From Candidatus Ancaeobacter aquaticus (lineage in GTDB: Bacteria > Auribacterota > Ancaeobacteria > Ancaeobacterales > Ancaeobacteraceae), in NCBI GenBank assembly GCA_030765405.1, contig JAVCCP010000028.1, forward strand, positions 33,220 to 97,219: a stretch of DNA of 64,000 nt, read 5' to 3'. Below are positions 20,987 to 30,169 of this stretch, one piece after another; position 1 is the stretch's first letter; each line of letters opens with the position of its first letter. The notes under the pieces were generated by a model that did not search any database, was not told the DNA's origin, and worked only from the letters and a program-made list of their open reading frames with translations. Both the position numbers and the translations under genes were made by a program.

Positions 20987-22060
20987 TTAATTTAATTTCC
21001 TCATAAACACTAATCCTAAAGAAAGAAAAAACAGGTTCGGGAGCCATGCGCCAAGCCATGTTGGTAGAAGATCTTGTTTTCCTAGGGCGAGGCTTACGAT
21101 CGAGAGCCCATAATATGAGACAAATATTACCATGCATGTACCCACGCCGATTAAAAGGCCGCCCTTGACTGTTCTTAACCCGAATGCAAGGCCAATTACC
21201 ATGACTATCAGACTAACAAACGGTACGGCCAGTTTATGATAGAAATCTACCTCTTCTTCTATGTATATTTTTGAATCTTTCGGGACGACTTGCAAGTGGT
21301 TGTATAATTCGAGTATATTCATAAACATCGTTTCCTTGAGACTGTTTTTCAGGTCTTCGGGCATCTCAGAAAATTCAAAGGAAATATCTTCGGGTTTCTC
21401 TTTTTCTCGGGGACCATCCAGAAGCGGTCTGTAGTGCTCAACACGTGGGCCAATAAATTGCCATCCATTATCATAAAAAAGTTCTTTTACTGTAATTTTT
21501 GTTGTTACGGTACCGTTATCGTCAAATAACCTGATCTCAAAATCTGTCATTTTATCAGTGTTAAGATCGATAGTTCCTACCCATGATCGTTTCGTCTTTA
21601 CGTTGTAAAATGCAACAATTTTAGGGGCATCCTCTTCGGATGTCTTTTTGAACTTCTCAGTTTCAATACGATATATTTTGTACATTGATTGAGGTACAAA
21701 CATTTCACCAATAACAAATGAAGTAAGAGATATAAACAGTGCACATATGATAAAGGGAGTTATGAGCCTCAGGTTGCTGATGCCGCATGCACGCATTCCT
21801 GTTATTTCGTTTGAGCGCTGAAGGTTTCCCAGTTCATACAATATAGCCATTAATGTAGCTATAGGCATGGTGTTGACTACCATAATAGGAAATAAATGTC
21901 CATAATAAGCAAAAAGGGTAGAAAAACTTATTTCTTTTTGGATAAATGTTTCGAGGTTTATAGAAAGATCATAAATAACGCTTAATATAAAGAATGTTAC
22001 TAAGCAGTATATAAAAGGTAATAAGAAATTTTTAATAAGGTATTTATCAATTATTTTCAT
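20987..22060 (-). CDS. lptG: LPS export permease LptG (YjgP/YjgQ family)
   Basis: An inner-membrane permease subunit of LptB2FG. At 357 residues it has three N-terminal helices (IDKYLIKNFLLPFIYCLVTFFI start), a periplasmic beta-jellyroll region (about 125-250) and three C-terminal helices. NEITGMRACGISNLRL is the conserved coupling-helix segment that touches LptB. As the second member of the pair it is called LptG; F/G assignment rests on order. A TAGCGNN inverted repeat lies in the 168-base gap between the two permease genes. Confidence 0.9.
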   Translation of the reverse strand: MKIIDKYLIKNFLLPFIYCLVTFFILSVIYDLSINLETFIQKEISFSTLFAYYGHLFPIMVVNTMPIATLMAILYELGNLQRSNEITGMRACGISNLRLITPFIICALFISLTSFVIGEMFVPQSMYKIYRIETEKFKKTSEEDAPKIVAFYNVKTKRSWVGTIDLNTDKMTDFEIRLFDDNGTVTTKITVKELFYDNGWQFIGPRVEHYRPLLDGPREKEKPEDISFEFSEMPEDLKNSLKETMFMNILELYNHLQVVPKDSKIYIEEEVDFYHKLAVPFVSLIVMVIGLAFGLRTVKGGLLIGVGTCMVIFVSYYGLSIVSLALGKQDLLPTWLGAWLPNLFFLSLGLVFMRKLN

Positions 22061-22134
22061 AAATATGTTCCGATATTAATATGCGTAAAAAAATTCATTA
22101 TAGTGAGTTTATGAGGACAATGAAAGCATTATTT

Positions 22135-22224
22135 CTAGCGTATAGCGCATAGCGTTTAGAATTTAGCGCTTAGTTTTTGCTTTATTTTTTTACTATACGC
22201 TACGTGCTAAACGCTATATGCTAG
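22135..22224. repeat. TAGCGNN heptad repeat element with T-rich core
   Basis: The left arm has six 7-base units (tagcgta, tagcgca, tagcgtt, tagaatt, tagcgct, tag). The core is TTTTTGCTTTATTTTTTTA, and the right arm is complementary units (ctatacg, ctacgtg, ctaaacg, ctatatg, ctag). The core and right arm closely match those at 46950-47003 and, in reverse, at 58021-58075. It lies between lptF and lptG. Confidence 0.85.
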
Positions 22225-22228
22225 GAGA

Positions 22229-23353
22229 CTATGTCCGTGACACTCTGTATATGAGATAGATGCCGACAATAGACAGAATAATATTCGGTGATTGCATGAT
22301 AACGGCTGGATAAAACTGAGGGAGTTCTTCTAACGCATTTGCAAGAAGAGTGAACCCATAGTGAACTAATACAAGTAAAAGTGCGATAGCCACACCAATA
22401 GACTTTTCTTTACGATGAGATTTTATTCCCAGCGGTATTCCTATTAAGGTAAAGGCAAGACATGCAAGTGCAAAGGATAACCGCTCTTGTATTCTTGTTT
22501 CAAGAAATGATATTCTTTTACGTATGATTTTTTTTTCATCTGGTGTTGCCTTCTTGAGTTTTTCTTTAAACAGCATTTTCTCTCCGACGAGCTCTTTAGT
22601 GGTTTTATCTTTCGTTGATTTTTTAAGCCGGGATATGTCTGTCATCTCAGAATTGCCAAGGGAAACGATATATGCGGAGAAATTTCCATGGATAGTGTGT
22701 CCGGATGACGAGTCCGGTTCTTCAAGAGCGCCATTATAGAGTTTCAGCGTAAGTTCGTGGGTTTCCAGATCTGTTACGAGTTCACCGCTGTTTGCTTTAA
22801 TAAAATTAATGGTGTTATTTGGTTTGATTTCGTGGATAACTATGTCGGTGAACTTATTTCTCTCTTTTTCTCCGATATAAATGAGGTATGGAGGAAACTC
22901 ATCGATAAATGTACCTGATTTTATTAAATTAGCGGGGTTTTTTACCCCAATCTGTGCTTTGAGCTTTTTGAGGTTAAAGTGACAGTATGGCTGCGCATAA
23001 TTATTAAGGTATATACAGGCGATACTCAAGAGTATTGCGATTGATATGACAGGAAAAACGATTCTTGCCATTCTGATGCCGCTTGAACGCATTGCGGTAA
23101 GTTCGTTATCAACGGATAGTTTACCAAAGGTAATGAGAACAGATGTCAAAAGTGCCATGGCAATCGAATGTGTGAGAATTGAGGGAATAATATATAGCAT
23201 GAACTTAAAAATGACGATGAGGCCGACACCACGAACAATAAATTCGACTAAACGGAGAATATTGCCGAGAAAAAGCACTAAAGTAAAAACAATGAGCGCA
23301 AAGAAAAATGAAGTAAGTATTTCTTTTGTGACATAATTATGAAGTATTCTCAT
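22229..23353 (-). CDS. lptF: LPS export permease LptF (YjgP/YjgQ family)
   Basis: The partner permease of lptG, of 374 residues. It has N-terminal helices starting HNYVTKEILTSFFFALIVFTLVLFL and the coupling segment NELTAMRSSGIRMARI. A periplasmic domain follows with a charged insertion (about residues 240-275), then three C-terminal helices. No Shine-Dalgarno is seen. A TATTAT hexamer ends 6 bases before the ATG, so a leaderless or very short leader transcript is possible. It is the first gene of a minus-strand operon lptF-lptG-GT2-LAB_N-ArnT. Confidence 0.9.
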   Translation of the reverse strand: MRILHNYVTKEILTSFFFALIVFTLVLFLGNILRLVEFIVRGVGLIVIFKFMLYIIPSILTHSIAMALLTSVLITFGKLSVDNELTAMRSSGIRMARIVFPVISIAILLSIACIYLNNYAQPYCHFNLKKLKAQIGVKNPANLIKSGTFIDEFPPYLIYIGEKERNKFTDIVIHEIKPNNTINFIKANSGELVTDLETHELTLKLYNGALEEPDSSSGHTIHGNFSAYIVSLGNSEMTDISRLKKSTKDKTTKELVGEKMLFKEKLKKATPDEKKIIRKRISFLETRIQERLSFALACLAFTLIGIPLGIKSHRKEKSIGVAIALLLVLVHYGFTLLANALEELPQFYPAVIMQSPNIILSIVGIYLIYRVSRT

Positions 23354-23459
23354 TGATATATAATACCTATGTCAGTTTTAAAATCTACCATTTTTGTATT
23401 CGAGTATTGTTGTCAGGCTTCTATTATATACGATAAATGAGATTAATCCATTGTTTATT

Positions 23460-23520
23460 CAGCGTTTAGCGTTTAGCGGGTAGCGTATAGTTAAAAGAAA
23501 ATCAAAAACTATCAGCTAAT
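23460..23520. repeat. TAGCGNN heptad repeat with A-rich flank
   Basis: Units cagcgtt, tagcgtt, tagcggg, tagcgta, tag, then ttaaaagaaaatcaaaaact and a degraded arm (atcagctaat). Read in reverse it shows the T-rich core followed by CTATACGCTACCCGCTA seen in the other elements. It sits in the divergent region between lptF and the CPBP gene. Confidence 0.75.
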
Positions 23521-23533
23521 CTTTAAAAGTATA

Positions 23534-23560
23534 TTGACATAAAGTATCTAAAAGGATAAT
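23534..23560 (+). promoter_or_regulatory. Candidate promoter for the CPBP-comF pair
   Basis: TTGACA (23534-23539), a 15-base spacer and GATAAT (23555-23560), which is 8 bases before the ATG at 23569. The short spacer lowers confidence. If used, the mRNA would be nearly leaderless. Confidence 0.35.
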
Positions 23561-23568
23561 TTAAAAAA

Positions 23569-24510
23569 ATGAGACCATCTTTATTAATAGTATTTATACT
23601 TGGCGCAGTCCTTTTTATAAGTGCTATCATCACTCCGTTTATCCATGCAGGTATTGAACTTATCTTAGATCTGTTTCCCTCATTATATTCGCTCTCAGAA
23701 TTTGATTACGATAGAGTGATGAGCCGTATTATGCTTGTTATTGCGGTGATACTCTTTGTTGTGTATAGAAAACGGCTATTTTCTCCGGATATATGGAGCC
23801 GTTGGTTTCCAAAAAATGTTCACGGGAAGCGGGATTTCTTTGTGGGAGTAGTAATCGCTGCCCTCTCACTGATTGTTCTTATTGCCCTTACCCTAGCTAT
23901 CGGATTTCGAAAGATTGATATTTCCAGTTTTACTTATATTAAATGTATAAAGGTTTTTGTGCAGGCTATAATGAGCGCATTAGTGGTTTCATTAATTGAG
24001 GAAGTGTTTTTTAGGGGGTTTGTCCTGCAAACACTATTAAATGATATGAAGAAATTTTTTGCTGTATTAGTAACAAGTTTTTTCTACGCAATTGTCCATT
24101 TTACAAAGATTGAGGATCATCCCCATTTTGAGTTTATGGATATGCTCTCGGGATTCAAATCCCTTTTACTTATGGTTGAGCCGTTAAGTCATCCGGCACA
24201 GTTTGTTCCTGAATGTATCGGTCTCTTTTTTGTGGGCATTATATTAGCGTATTGCGCGCTTTGGACAAGAAGCCTGTACCTTTCAATCGGACTTCATGTA
24301 GGCTGGATATTTATCCTGAAAATAGATGGGTTATTTGTCACTGTCAATCAAGGATGGAATTATAAGTTTTATGGCACTGATAAAATGGTTGATGGGTATT
24401 TAAGCTGGATTATTCTGGGTGTCGTATTTATTGTTGTCACACTAGTGTATATGCCCCGGAAGAAAAAAGAAATCCCGTTAGATGTTTCTGATAGCACACC
24501 CGTGCACTGA
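23569..24510 (+). CDS. CPBP-family intramembrane protease (CAAX/Abi)
   Basis: A 313-residue membrane protein with about eight hydrophobic segments. The CPBP/Abi motifs are present in order: SLIEEVFFRGFVL (EExxxR, about residue 143), FFYAIVHF (FxxxH) and LGLHVGWIF-like SIGLHVGWIF (HxxxW). Known members are glutamic-type intramembrane proteases, often of unknown substrate. The stop is immediately followed by the comF start (tga-atg), so the two are coupled. It lies downstream of a repeat and a candidate promoter. Confidence 0.88.
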   Translation: MRPSLLIVFILGAVLFISAIITPFIHAGIELILDLFPSLYSLSEFDYDRVMSRIMLVIAVILFVVYRKRLFSPDIWSRWFPKNVHGKRDFFVGVVIAALSLIVLIALTLAIGFRKIDISSFTYIKCIKVFVQAIMSALVVSLIEEVFFRGFVLQTLLNDMKKFFAVLVTSFFYAIVHFTKIEDHPHFEFMDMLSGFKSLLLMVEPLSHPAQFVPECIGLFFVGIILAYCALWTRSLYLSIGLHVGWIFILKIDGLFVTVNQGWNYKFYGTDKMVDGYLSWIILGVVFIVVTLVYMPRKKKEIPLDVSDSTPVH

Positions 24511-25290
24511 ATGAAAAACATTTTTGATAATAAACGCATTGTAAATGCTATGAGACTTATAAAAATAGCTCAGGACTACGGTAAATCATTTCTTGATATA
24601 TTCTATCCACGCCATTGTTTATTATGTTCAGATCCACTCTCTTTCGGAGAGGAATTAATCTGCCCCACCTGTTCACGTGCAGTTATCTTTACAAAAGATC
24701 CATTCTGCAAGAAATGCGCGCGTCCCCTTGTTGTTAGTGTCGGAGGGCGTGATGGATGTTATACCTGTAAAAGTGAAAAACTACCTTTTGAACAATTGAT
24801 AGCGCTCGGTATATATGAAGGAGATTTAAAGAAATGTATACACGCATTAAAGTTTGAGAAAAAAGAATATATTAGCAAGTGGTTTAGCGACGCATTGGTT
24901 TCTTTTATAGAGTCTTATTCTATAAATATTCGTAATTACGATTGTATTGTTCCCGTACCGATGCATCCATTGAGAAAAAAGGAGAGGGGTTTTAATCAGG
25001 CCGAGCTCATTGCTCGTTCACTGAGTAAGAAATTGCAGATTCCATACGCTAGAGGAGTTTTGAAAAGGGTGAAAATAGGGGAAGTGCAAAGTGGTCTCAA
25101 TAAGAAAAAAAGACAGCAAAATGTAGAAGATGCATTTGTTGTCACAAGCCCGGATGTCATTAAAAATAACACTGTTTTATTGGTAGATGATATTTACACA
25201 ACGGGCGCAACGGTACAGTCAGCAGCAAGATTATTAAGGGTAAACGGTGCTCGAAAAGTAAGTGTATGTGTGCTTGCACGGGGTGTGTAA
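24511..25290 (+). CDS. comF: ComF-family phosphoribosyltransferase-like protein
   Basis: A cytoplasmic protein of the ComF/GntX family linked to DNA uptake or its regulation. The N-terminal zinc-finger-like part has cysteine pairs CLLC, CPTC, CKKC and CYTC (about residues 35-90). The C-terminal PRTase domain has VPVPMHPLRKKERGFNQ and the PRPP-binding VLLVDDIYTTGAT near residue 228. Its 259 residues are usual. No other competence genes are in the window. Confidence 0.92.
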   Translation: MKNIFDNKRIVNAMRLIKIAQDYGKSFLDIFYPRHCLLCSDPLSFGEELICPTCSRAVIFTKDPFCKKCARPLVVSVGGRDGCYTCKSEKLPFEQLIALGIYEGDLKKCIHALKFEKKEYISKWFSDALVSFIESYSINIRNYDCIVPVPMHPLRKKERGFNQAELIARSLSKKLQIPYARGVLKRVKIGEVQSGLNKKKRQQNVEDAFVVTSPDVIKNNTVLLVDDIYTTGATVQSAARLLRVNGARKVSVCVLARGV

Positions 25291-25331
25291 TACGAGTAAA
25301 ATATTTTTGTTTTGTATTTTTAAATTAGTGC

Positions 25332-25359
25332 TTGACAAAGAGTGTAACTATGGTAAACT
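25332..25359 (+). promoter_or_regulatory. Predicted sigma70 promoter for the outer-membrane barrel gene
   Basis: TTGACA (25332-25337), a 16-base spacer and TAAACT (25354-25359). It is followed by a 73-base leader with AAAGGAGAAAG before the start codon at 25433. Confidence 0.5.
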
Positions 25360-25432
25360 TTCACCAATTTTAAACTAGTGGAAAAGTGTATATAACTATC
25401 TTTTTGAAATGTTGAGAAAGGAGAAAGCTTAG

Positions 25433-26980
25433 ATGATGAAACGAGCACTCTTGTTATGTGGTATTGCTTTATTGTTTTTGGTTGCTTTAACGACGGTAAA
25501 TAAAGGCACAGCGCTTGCCGCTACAGCGCTAAACCCTTCAGTTGAACAAGAAGAACATCTGACCTATAAAGATGTGAACTATCTTGATCTTTTATGGGGT
25601 AAAGGGTATGCCATACCGTATCATTTAAAAAGATTCAATTTTTATGATCTCTTCGTAGATTGGGGCGGTTCAACAGCGACGCTCCTAAGATTCGATTTCA
25701 ATAAAGATAAAAACAGACAAAAAAAAGATACAGTGCGGGACATTCAAAGATTACTTTTATATGTCTACGCCAATGTTCGGTATCAGAATTGGTTTCGTTA
25801 CTATGTGAAATTTAGAAATATTTATCATGGACATGATTATTATCCGGACGATAATAAATTTGTCGGCCCTGATGTAGACCAGATGTACGGTGAATTTTTG
25901 TTTGAACCGTTCAATCTTGTCGTTGGCCGCCAGTTTCATAAAGTTGGTAGAGGGCACGTCTATAGAAATAACTTCGATGCTATTAAACTGATGTATTCTG
26001 ACGATTTTATGGATATCGACATGTATATCGGTAAAGTGCTTGGTGATAATCAGGATCCGTACATTCCGAATAATCAACAGAACAAGTATCCAATCGGTAT
26101 TACCGCGACATATAAAGAGTTTATGAAACACCTGTTTCAAGGCTATATCGTTGGTGTTATGGATCGCAGTGATGACCAGCTCTATTATAGAAACTCAAAT
26201 TATAAGCCGGTATATTTTGGTACATACGGTATCGGAAGATTTGATATTAATAAATATAAGATCAGAAGCTTGACCTATTACTTTGAAACCGTAAAGACCA
26301 TCGGTACAAGTAGTGTTTCTGACTTTTCGCCAGCTGCAAACAGATATGATAGTGAAACAATTGACACATTCTTATTAGATCTCGGTGCAATCATCAGAAT
26401 TGATCATCCGTGGAAGCCTGAAATTGAAAACGAATTTGTATGGGGTTCTGGAGATGGTACGGTTCCGCTGTATGGCGATATTCAGATTCACCCTTCATCA
26501 GCGACGGTTGATCAAGTTGCGCAGGGGGCCCCTGGTTTTGTAGGAGTTCCGACATTGTATAAGAATCAAAGAGGTAATGTCTCCAGTATTCTTCGTGGTA
26601 ACCCTAAGGGTTCTAAAGATCAAAACTGGAGAGGAATCGATGGATACGTCAATTATGGTGTTGCGTTAAACCCGATCGTCTCCAATATGCTGATATATAA
26701 GTTTGGGGCAAAGCTCTATCCAATTAAGAGACTTACCATTGATATTAACAGTTATGCTTATTGGAAACAGCATGCTGATGGAGCTATATCTGATTATGCG
26801 GCGATTTTACCTGGCCGTACATTTATAGGTAATGAAATTGACATCGGTTTTATGTATGATCTGACCCGGTATTCACGTGCAACATTTGTGTATGGCCATT
26901 TCTTTACGGGTAATGTGTATCCGAATAATGCTCATACAGATGAAGATTTTCTACAGCTTGTATATCAATACGTATTTTAA
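25433..26980 (+). CDS. Predicted outer-membrane beta-barrel protein (alginate-export/porin-like)
   Basis: A 515-residue secreted protein. A signal peptide covers about residues 1-30 (ALLLCGIALLFLVALTTVNKG, cleavage near TALAA). The rest alternates aromatic and polar residues in amphipathic strands and ends in a C-terminal phenylalanine (LVYQYVF), the mark of Bam-inserted barrels. The overall composition resembles the alginate-export/porin group, but I cannot assign a substrate. It starts at ATG 25433 or 25436, after GGAGAAAG. A FecR-domain protein and a CHASE2 cyclase follow on the same strand. Confidence 0.75.
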   Translation: MMKRALLLCGIALLFLVALTTVNKGTALAATALNPSVEQEEHLTYKDVNYLDLLWGKGYAIPYHLKRFNFYDLFVDWGGSTATLLRFDFNKDKNRQKKDTVRDIQRLLLYVYANVRYQNWFRYYVKFRNIYHGHDYYPDDNKFVGPDVDQMYGEFLFEPFNLVVGRQFHKVGRGHVYRNNFDAIKLMYSDDFMDIDMYIGKVLGDNQDPYIPNNQQNKYPIGITATYKEFMKHLFQGYIVGVMDRSDDQLYYRNSNYKPVYFGTYGIGRFDINKYKIRSLTYYFETVKTIGTSSVSDFSPAANRYDSETIDTFLLDLGAIIRIDHPWKPEIENEFVWGSGDGTVPLYGDIQIHPSSATVDQVAQGAPGFVGVPTLYKNQRGNVSSILRGNPKGSKDQNWRGIDGYVNYGVALNPIVSNMLIYKFGAKLYPIKRLTIDINSYAYWKQHADGAISDYAAILPGRTFIGNEIDIGFMYDLTRYSRATFVYGHFFTGNVYPNNAHTDEDFLQLVYQYVF

Positions 26981-27121
26981 ATTGCTGCAAAATTGCGACA
27001 TATGTTCCGTAGTGGAGCATTTGTGAGAGTTAAAGATAATGTTTCAGGGCTAAAAAGTTGGTATGGTTTATGCATATAGTAGAGATGACGCTTAACCAAA
27101 TACGGAAGGGGGCGATCCAAT

Positions 27122-28123
27122 ATGAAAAGTAAATTTAAAATAGCGGTAGCAGCAATAGCGGTATTAATTTCGACGATTATGATTACGTCATTTGTGATAG
27201 CACAGAACGACAGTATCAGAATTGTTGGACTTGATGGTCTTGTTGATGTCAAGAAAGCGGGATCTTCTGACTGGGTTTCTGCACAAATCGGCATGGATTT
27301 AACGACAGGAGATTCTGTTAGATCTACTATAGGTTCTTATGCAGATCTTCAGTTTAAGGACGGTGGAGTGATACGTGTTGATGAAGAATCAAATATGCTT
27401 ATCGAAGATCTGTCTACCGACACAAAAGAAGTTTCCTTTATGTTTTTCATGAAAAAGCCGGTAAAATCACAGAAGACAAAGTTGAAGATGCTTAAAGGTG
27501 GCATCATGGCAAGTCTAAAGACACAGCCAACAAGCCAATCCACATTCCACGTTGAAACACCAAAAGGTATAGCTGGTGTACGCGGAACAAACTGGGAAGT
27601 GGCAGAAGGTATGTTGGTATGTATGCAAGGTACAGTATATTGGTTTCCGAAAGACCCTAATGCTTCTCAAGATTTTGTACAGAATATCGCAAATAATTTA
27701 AAAAAGTGGTTTAAGGATAAATTTGGCGGCAGTGATACTTCAACTTTCCCTGATAGCGTACCAGAAGGTTTTGTGGCTACTATTGGGTCTGATGGAACGT
27801 TTTTGGGTTTTACAACTGCCAGTGACGGTATGGTCGCTATTATGAGTGATTTTGGTCAAAAGTACAGGGGGGTTACCACACTTTCATCGAATCCTCAGAA
27901 AGCGTTGGAAGGGATAAAAGATTCTACAACACAGACTGTTTCGCAACAAGAGTCTGATGATTATTTTATTGGAGAAACAATTGCTGATAATGGTATGGGT
28001 CATACACAAGGTGGCCCTGGTAGTACTGGTAGTATAAGTAGTACTTCTGGTGTAGTTCGTGGAGATGCTACATCAGACCCTATTGATCAGGAAGAAGAAG
28101 CAAATCCGTCGCACATTCCTTGA
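27122..28123 (+). CDS. Secreted FecR-domain protein
   Basis: A 333-residue protein with a signal peptide (about 1-28, ending FVIAQ). Then comes a FecR domain: VKKAGSSDWVSAQIGMDL, TTGDSVRSTIGSYADLQF, GGVIRVDEESN, and the typical TPKGIAGVRGTNWEV near residue 155. The C-terminal part is Ser/Gly/Thr-rich and unlike any domain I know. Unlike sigma-regulatory FecR there is no N-terminal anti-sigma segment and no sigma factor gene nearby. Stand-alone periplasmic FecR proteins are often neighbours of CHASE2-cyclases, as here. A strong terminator follows. Confidence 0.85.
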   Translation: MKSKFKIAVAAIAVLISTIMITSFVIAQNDSIRIVGLDGLVDVKKAGSSDWVSAQIGMDLTTGDSVRSTIGSYADLQFKDGGVIRVDEESNMLIEDLSTDTKEVSFMFFMKKPVKSQKTKLKMLKGGIMASLKTQPTSQSTFHVETPKGIAGVRGTNWEVAEGMLVCMQGTVYWFPKDPNASQDFVQNIANNLKKWFKDKFGGSDTSTFPDSVPEGFVATIGSDGTFLGFTTASDGMVAIMSDFGQKYRGVTTLSSNPQKALEGIKDSTTQTVSQQESDDYFIGETIADNGMGHTQGGPGSTGSISSTSGVVRGDATSDPIDQEEEANPSHIP

Positions 28124-28149
28124 TCATATGTAACAGTATAAAAACAATA

Positions 28150-28186
28150 AAAAAGCCTTGCGGCATATCCGCAGGGCTTTTTTTTG
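28150..28186 (+). terminator. Intrinsic terminator after the FecR gene
   Basis: Stem AAGCCTTGCGG (28153-28163) / CCGCAGGGCTT (28169-28179) with one T-G pair and a 5-base loop, followed by eight T residues. Confidence 0.9.
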
Positions 28187-28231
28187 CAGTACATGGTTGC
28201 TGTATTTAATTTAAAGTGAGAGAATATTTAT

Positions 28232-30115
28232 ATGAAATCTAAGGCAAAAGGGTTATTACGTTTTTTTATCAGTTTCGAGTTATTGATCAGTATTTGTATT
28301 GCGATAATCATTTCAGCTATATGTCTTTTGGGGTATCTCGACAGATTTGAACTTACAACTGTTGATATGAGATTTAAGATCAGAGGCACAATCCCATCGA
28401 CAAAAGAAGTTGTTTTTGTTGATATGGCTGAAGACAGTATCCGAAATATCGGTAGATGGCCATGGTCACGAGAATGGCACGCTACAATAATTTCAGTTTT
28501 ATCGCAGTATAACCCTGAAGCAATCTCATTTGATGTTCTTTTTACTGAGCCGAGCTCTAAAGAAAATGATGATGCTATGGCAGATGCAATGAAAGAGGCT
28601 GGAAGCGTCTACTTACCTTTTTTGGTTGAATATGATAAAGAAAAAGTCAAAGGGGTGCTTAATCCTATTCCACTTTTTAAAGAGTCGAGTAAAGGCACCG
28701 GATTTCTTGATGTTATACCCGATAAAGATGGTGTTGTACGTCGTGTACCGCTCGTTATAAAACATGGAGATAAGTATTATAGGCATTTTTCATTTCAGAT
28801 AGTTTGTGATTATCTTAAAGTAAAAGACGAAGATATAATAATTGAGCCGGGAAAACGTATTCTCCTTAAAAATTCTGCAAGAGGCGATATTGAAATACCT
28901 ATTGATGATAAGTGCCAGATGATCATTAACTGGGCCGGCAAATGGGTGGATACCTTTACCCATTATTCATATTATGAAACATTACTTGCGTATAAGCAGT
29001 CATTAGAAAATCAAAAACCGATGATTGATCTTGATACGTATAAAGGAAAGCTCTGTTTTATTGGTCTTACCGCTATCGGACTTAATGATACAAAACCGAT
29101 GCCGTTTGAAACGCTGTATCCTATGGTTGGTATTCATGGAAATATCATAAATAGTATTATAGGTAAAACGTTTATGCGAGAGACATCACCTGTAGTTAAC
29201 TGTATAATAATTTTTGGTATCTGTATTCTCACGGGACTAATCGTGTATCTTGTACGGCCATTTTTTGGTGGTATGTTATCAGGAGTGGTGTTATGCATGT
29301 ACTTGGGTACGGTCTTTTATTTCTTTAAAGAACAGGGCTATATCGTAAATATTGTTGGCCCTGCTCTTGGTGTTTTGAATACCTATCTCATTGTTGTTAT
29401 CTATAAATATATTACAGAAGAAAAACAGAAAAAATGGATCAAAAATGCGTTTTCACATTACTTATCACCGGTACTCATCGATCAGATTATTGCTAACCCT
29501 GATGCATTAGCCCTTGGCGGTGTGCGTCGTGAGCTTACGGTACTTTTTTCAGATATAAGAAGTTTTACTACATATTGTGAAAGTCATACGGCCGAAGAGG
29601 TAGTGGCAATATTAAATGAGTATCTTGACGCGATGGTAAAAGTCACCATTAAATATAACGGAACTATTGATAAGTTTGTCGGAGACGAAATTATGGCGGT
29701 ATATGGTTCTCCTCTTTGGGTAGAACCAAAAATACAGGCAAAAGATGCGGTGACTACCGCAATCGAAATGATCAAGCGATTAAATGAACTGCATGAACAA
29801 TGGGCTACTGAAGGGAGAAAACCCCTCTCTATTGGTGTCGGTGTTAATACCGGCGAAATGATTACCGGGAACATGGGGTCAACCGAGATCTTTGACTATA
29901 CGGTTATTGGAGATAATGTAAATGTCGGTGCGCGAGTAGAAGCGCTTACACGTAATTATGATACCGATATTATTATTACCGAATCAACATACGATCTGGT
30001 TAAAGATGAAAACTTTGCATTAAGAGAATTAGATTCAATCGTGGTAAAAGGAAAAACAAAACCGGTTAAGATCTTCTCTGTTGATGGATATAAAGATGAT
30101 ACAAAAAACAAGTGA
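28232..30115 (+). CDS. CHASE2-domain adenylate/guanylate cyclase
   Basis: A membrane sensor cyclase of 627 residues. There is one N-terminal helix (about 12-35) and a periplasmic CHASE2 domain (about 40-300, with DMRFKIRG, NIGRWPWSREWHA and VFVDMAED). Three helices follow (about 315-395), then a class III nucleotide cyclase domain (about 430-615). The cyclase has the first metal aspartate in LFSDIRSFTTYCE, DKFVGDEIMAVYG with the second, and VGVNTGEMITGNMGS. The Lys before FVGDEIMA suits ATP. Predicted to make cAMP in response to an extracytoplasmic signal; the FecR protein upstream is a candidate partner. The stop lies within a terminator stem. Confidence 0.92.
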   Translation: MKSKAKGLLRFFISFELLISICIAIIISAICLLGYLDRFELTTVDMRFKIRGTIPSTKEVVFVDMAEDSIRNIGRWPWSREWHATIISVLSQYNPEAISFDVLFTEPSSKENDDAMADAMKEAGSVYLPFLVEYDKEKVKGVLNPIPLFKESSKGTGFLDVIPDKDGVVRRVPLVIKHGDKYYRHFSFQIVCDYLKVKDEDIIIEPGKRILLKNSARGDIEIPIDDKCQMIINWAGKWVDTFTHYSYYETLLAYKQSLENQKPMIDLDTYKGKLCFIGLTAIGLNDTKPMPFETLYPMVGIHGNIINSIIGKTFMRETSPVVNCIIIFGICILTGLIVYLVRPFFGGMLSGVVLCMYLGTVFYFFKEQGYIVNIVGPALGVLNTYLIVVIYKYITEEKQKKWIKNAFSHYLSPVLIDQIIANPDALALGGVRRELTVLFSDIRSFTTYCESHTAEEVVAILNEYLDAMVKVTIKYNGTIDKFVGDEIMAVYGSPLWVEPKIQAKDAVTTAIEMIKRLNELHEQWATEGRKPLSIGVGVNTGEMITGNMGSTEIFDYTVIGDNVNVGARVEALTRNYDTDIIITESTYDLVKDENFALRELDSIVVKGKTKPVKIFSVDGYKDDTKNK

Positions 30116-30147
30116 TCAAGTTTTATAAAAAACTGATCACTTGTTTT
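30105..30147. terminator. Bidirectional terminator after the cyclase gene
   Basis: A perfect 14-base inverted repeat (30105-30118 and 30134-30147, core ACAAGTGATCA) with A-run and T-run flanks. It serves the cyclase (+) and probably the small minus-strand gene at 30170-30397. Confidence 0.8.
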
Positions 30148-30169
30148 AGGGGTTAACTGATTTCTTTAT

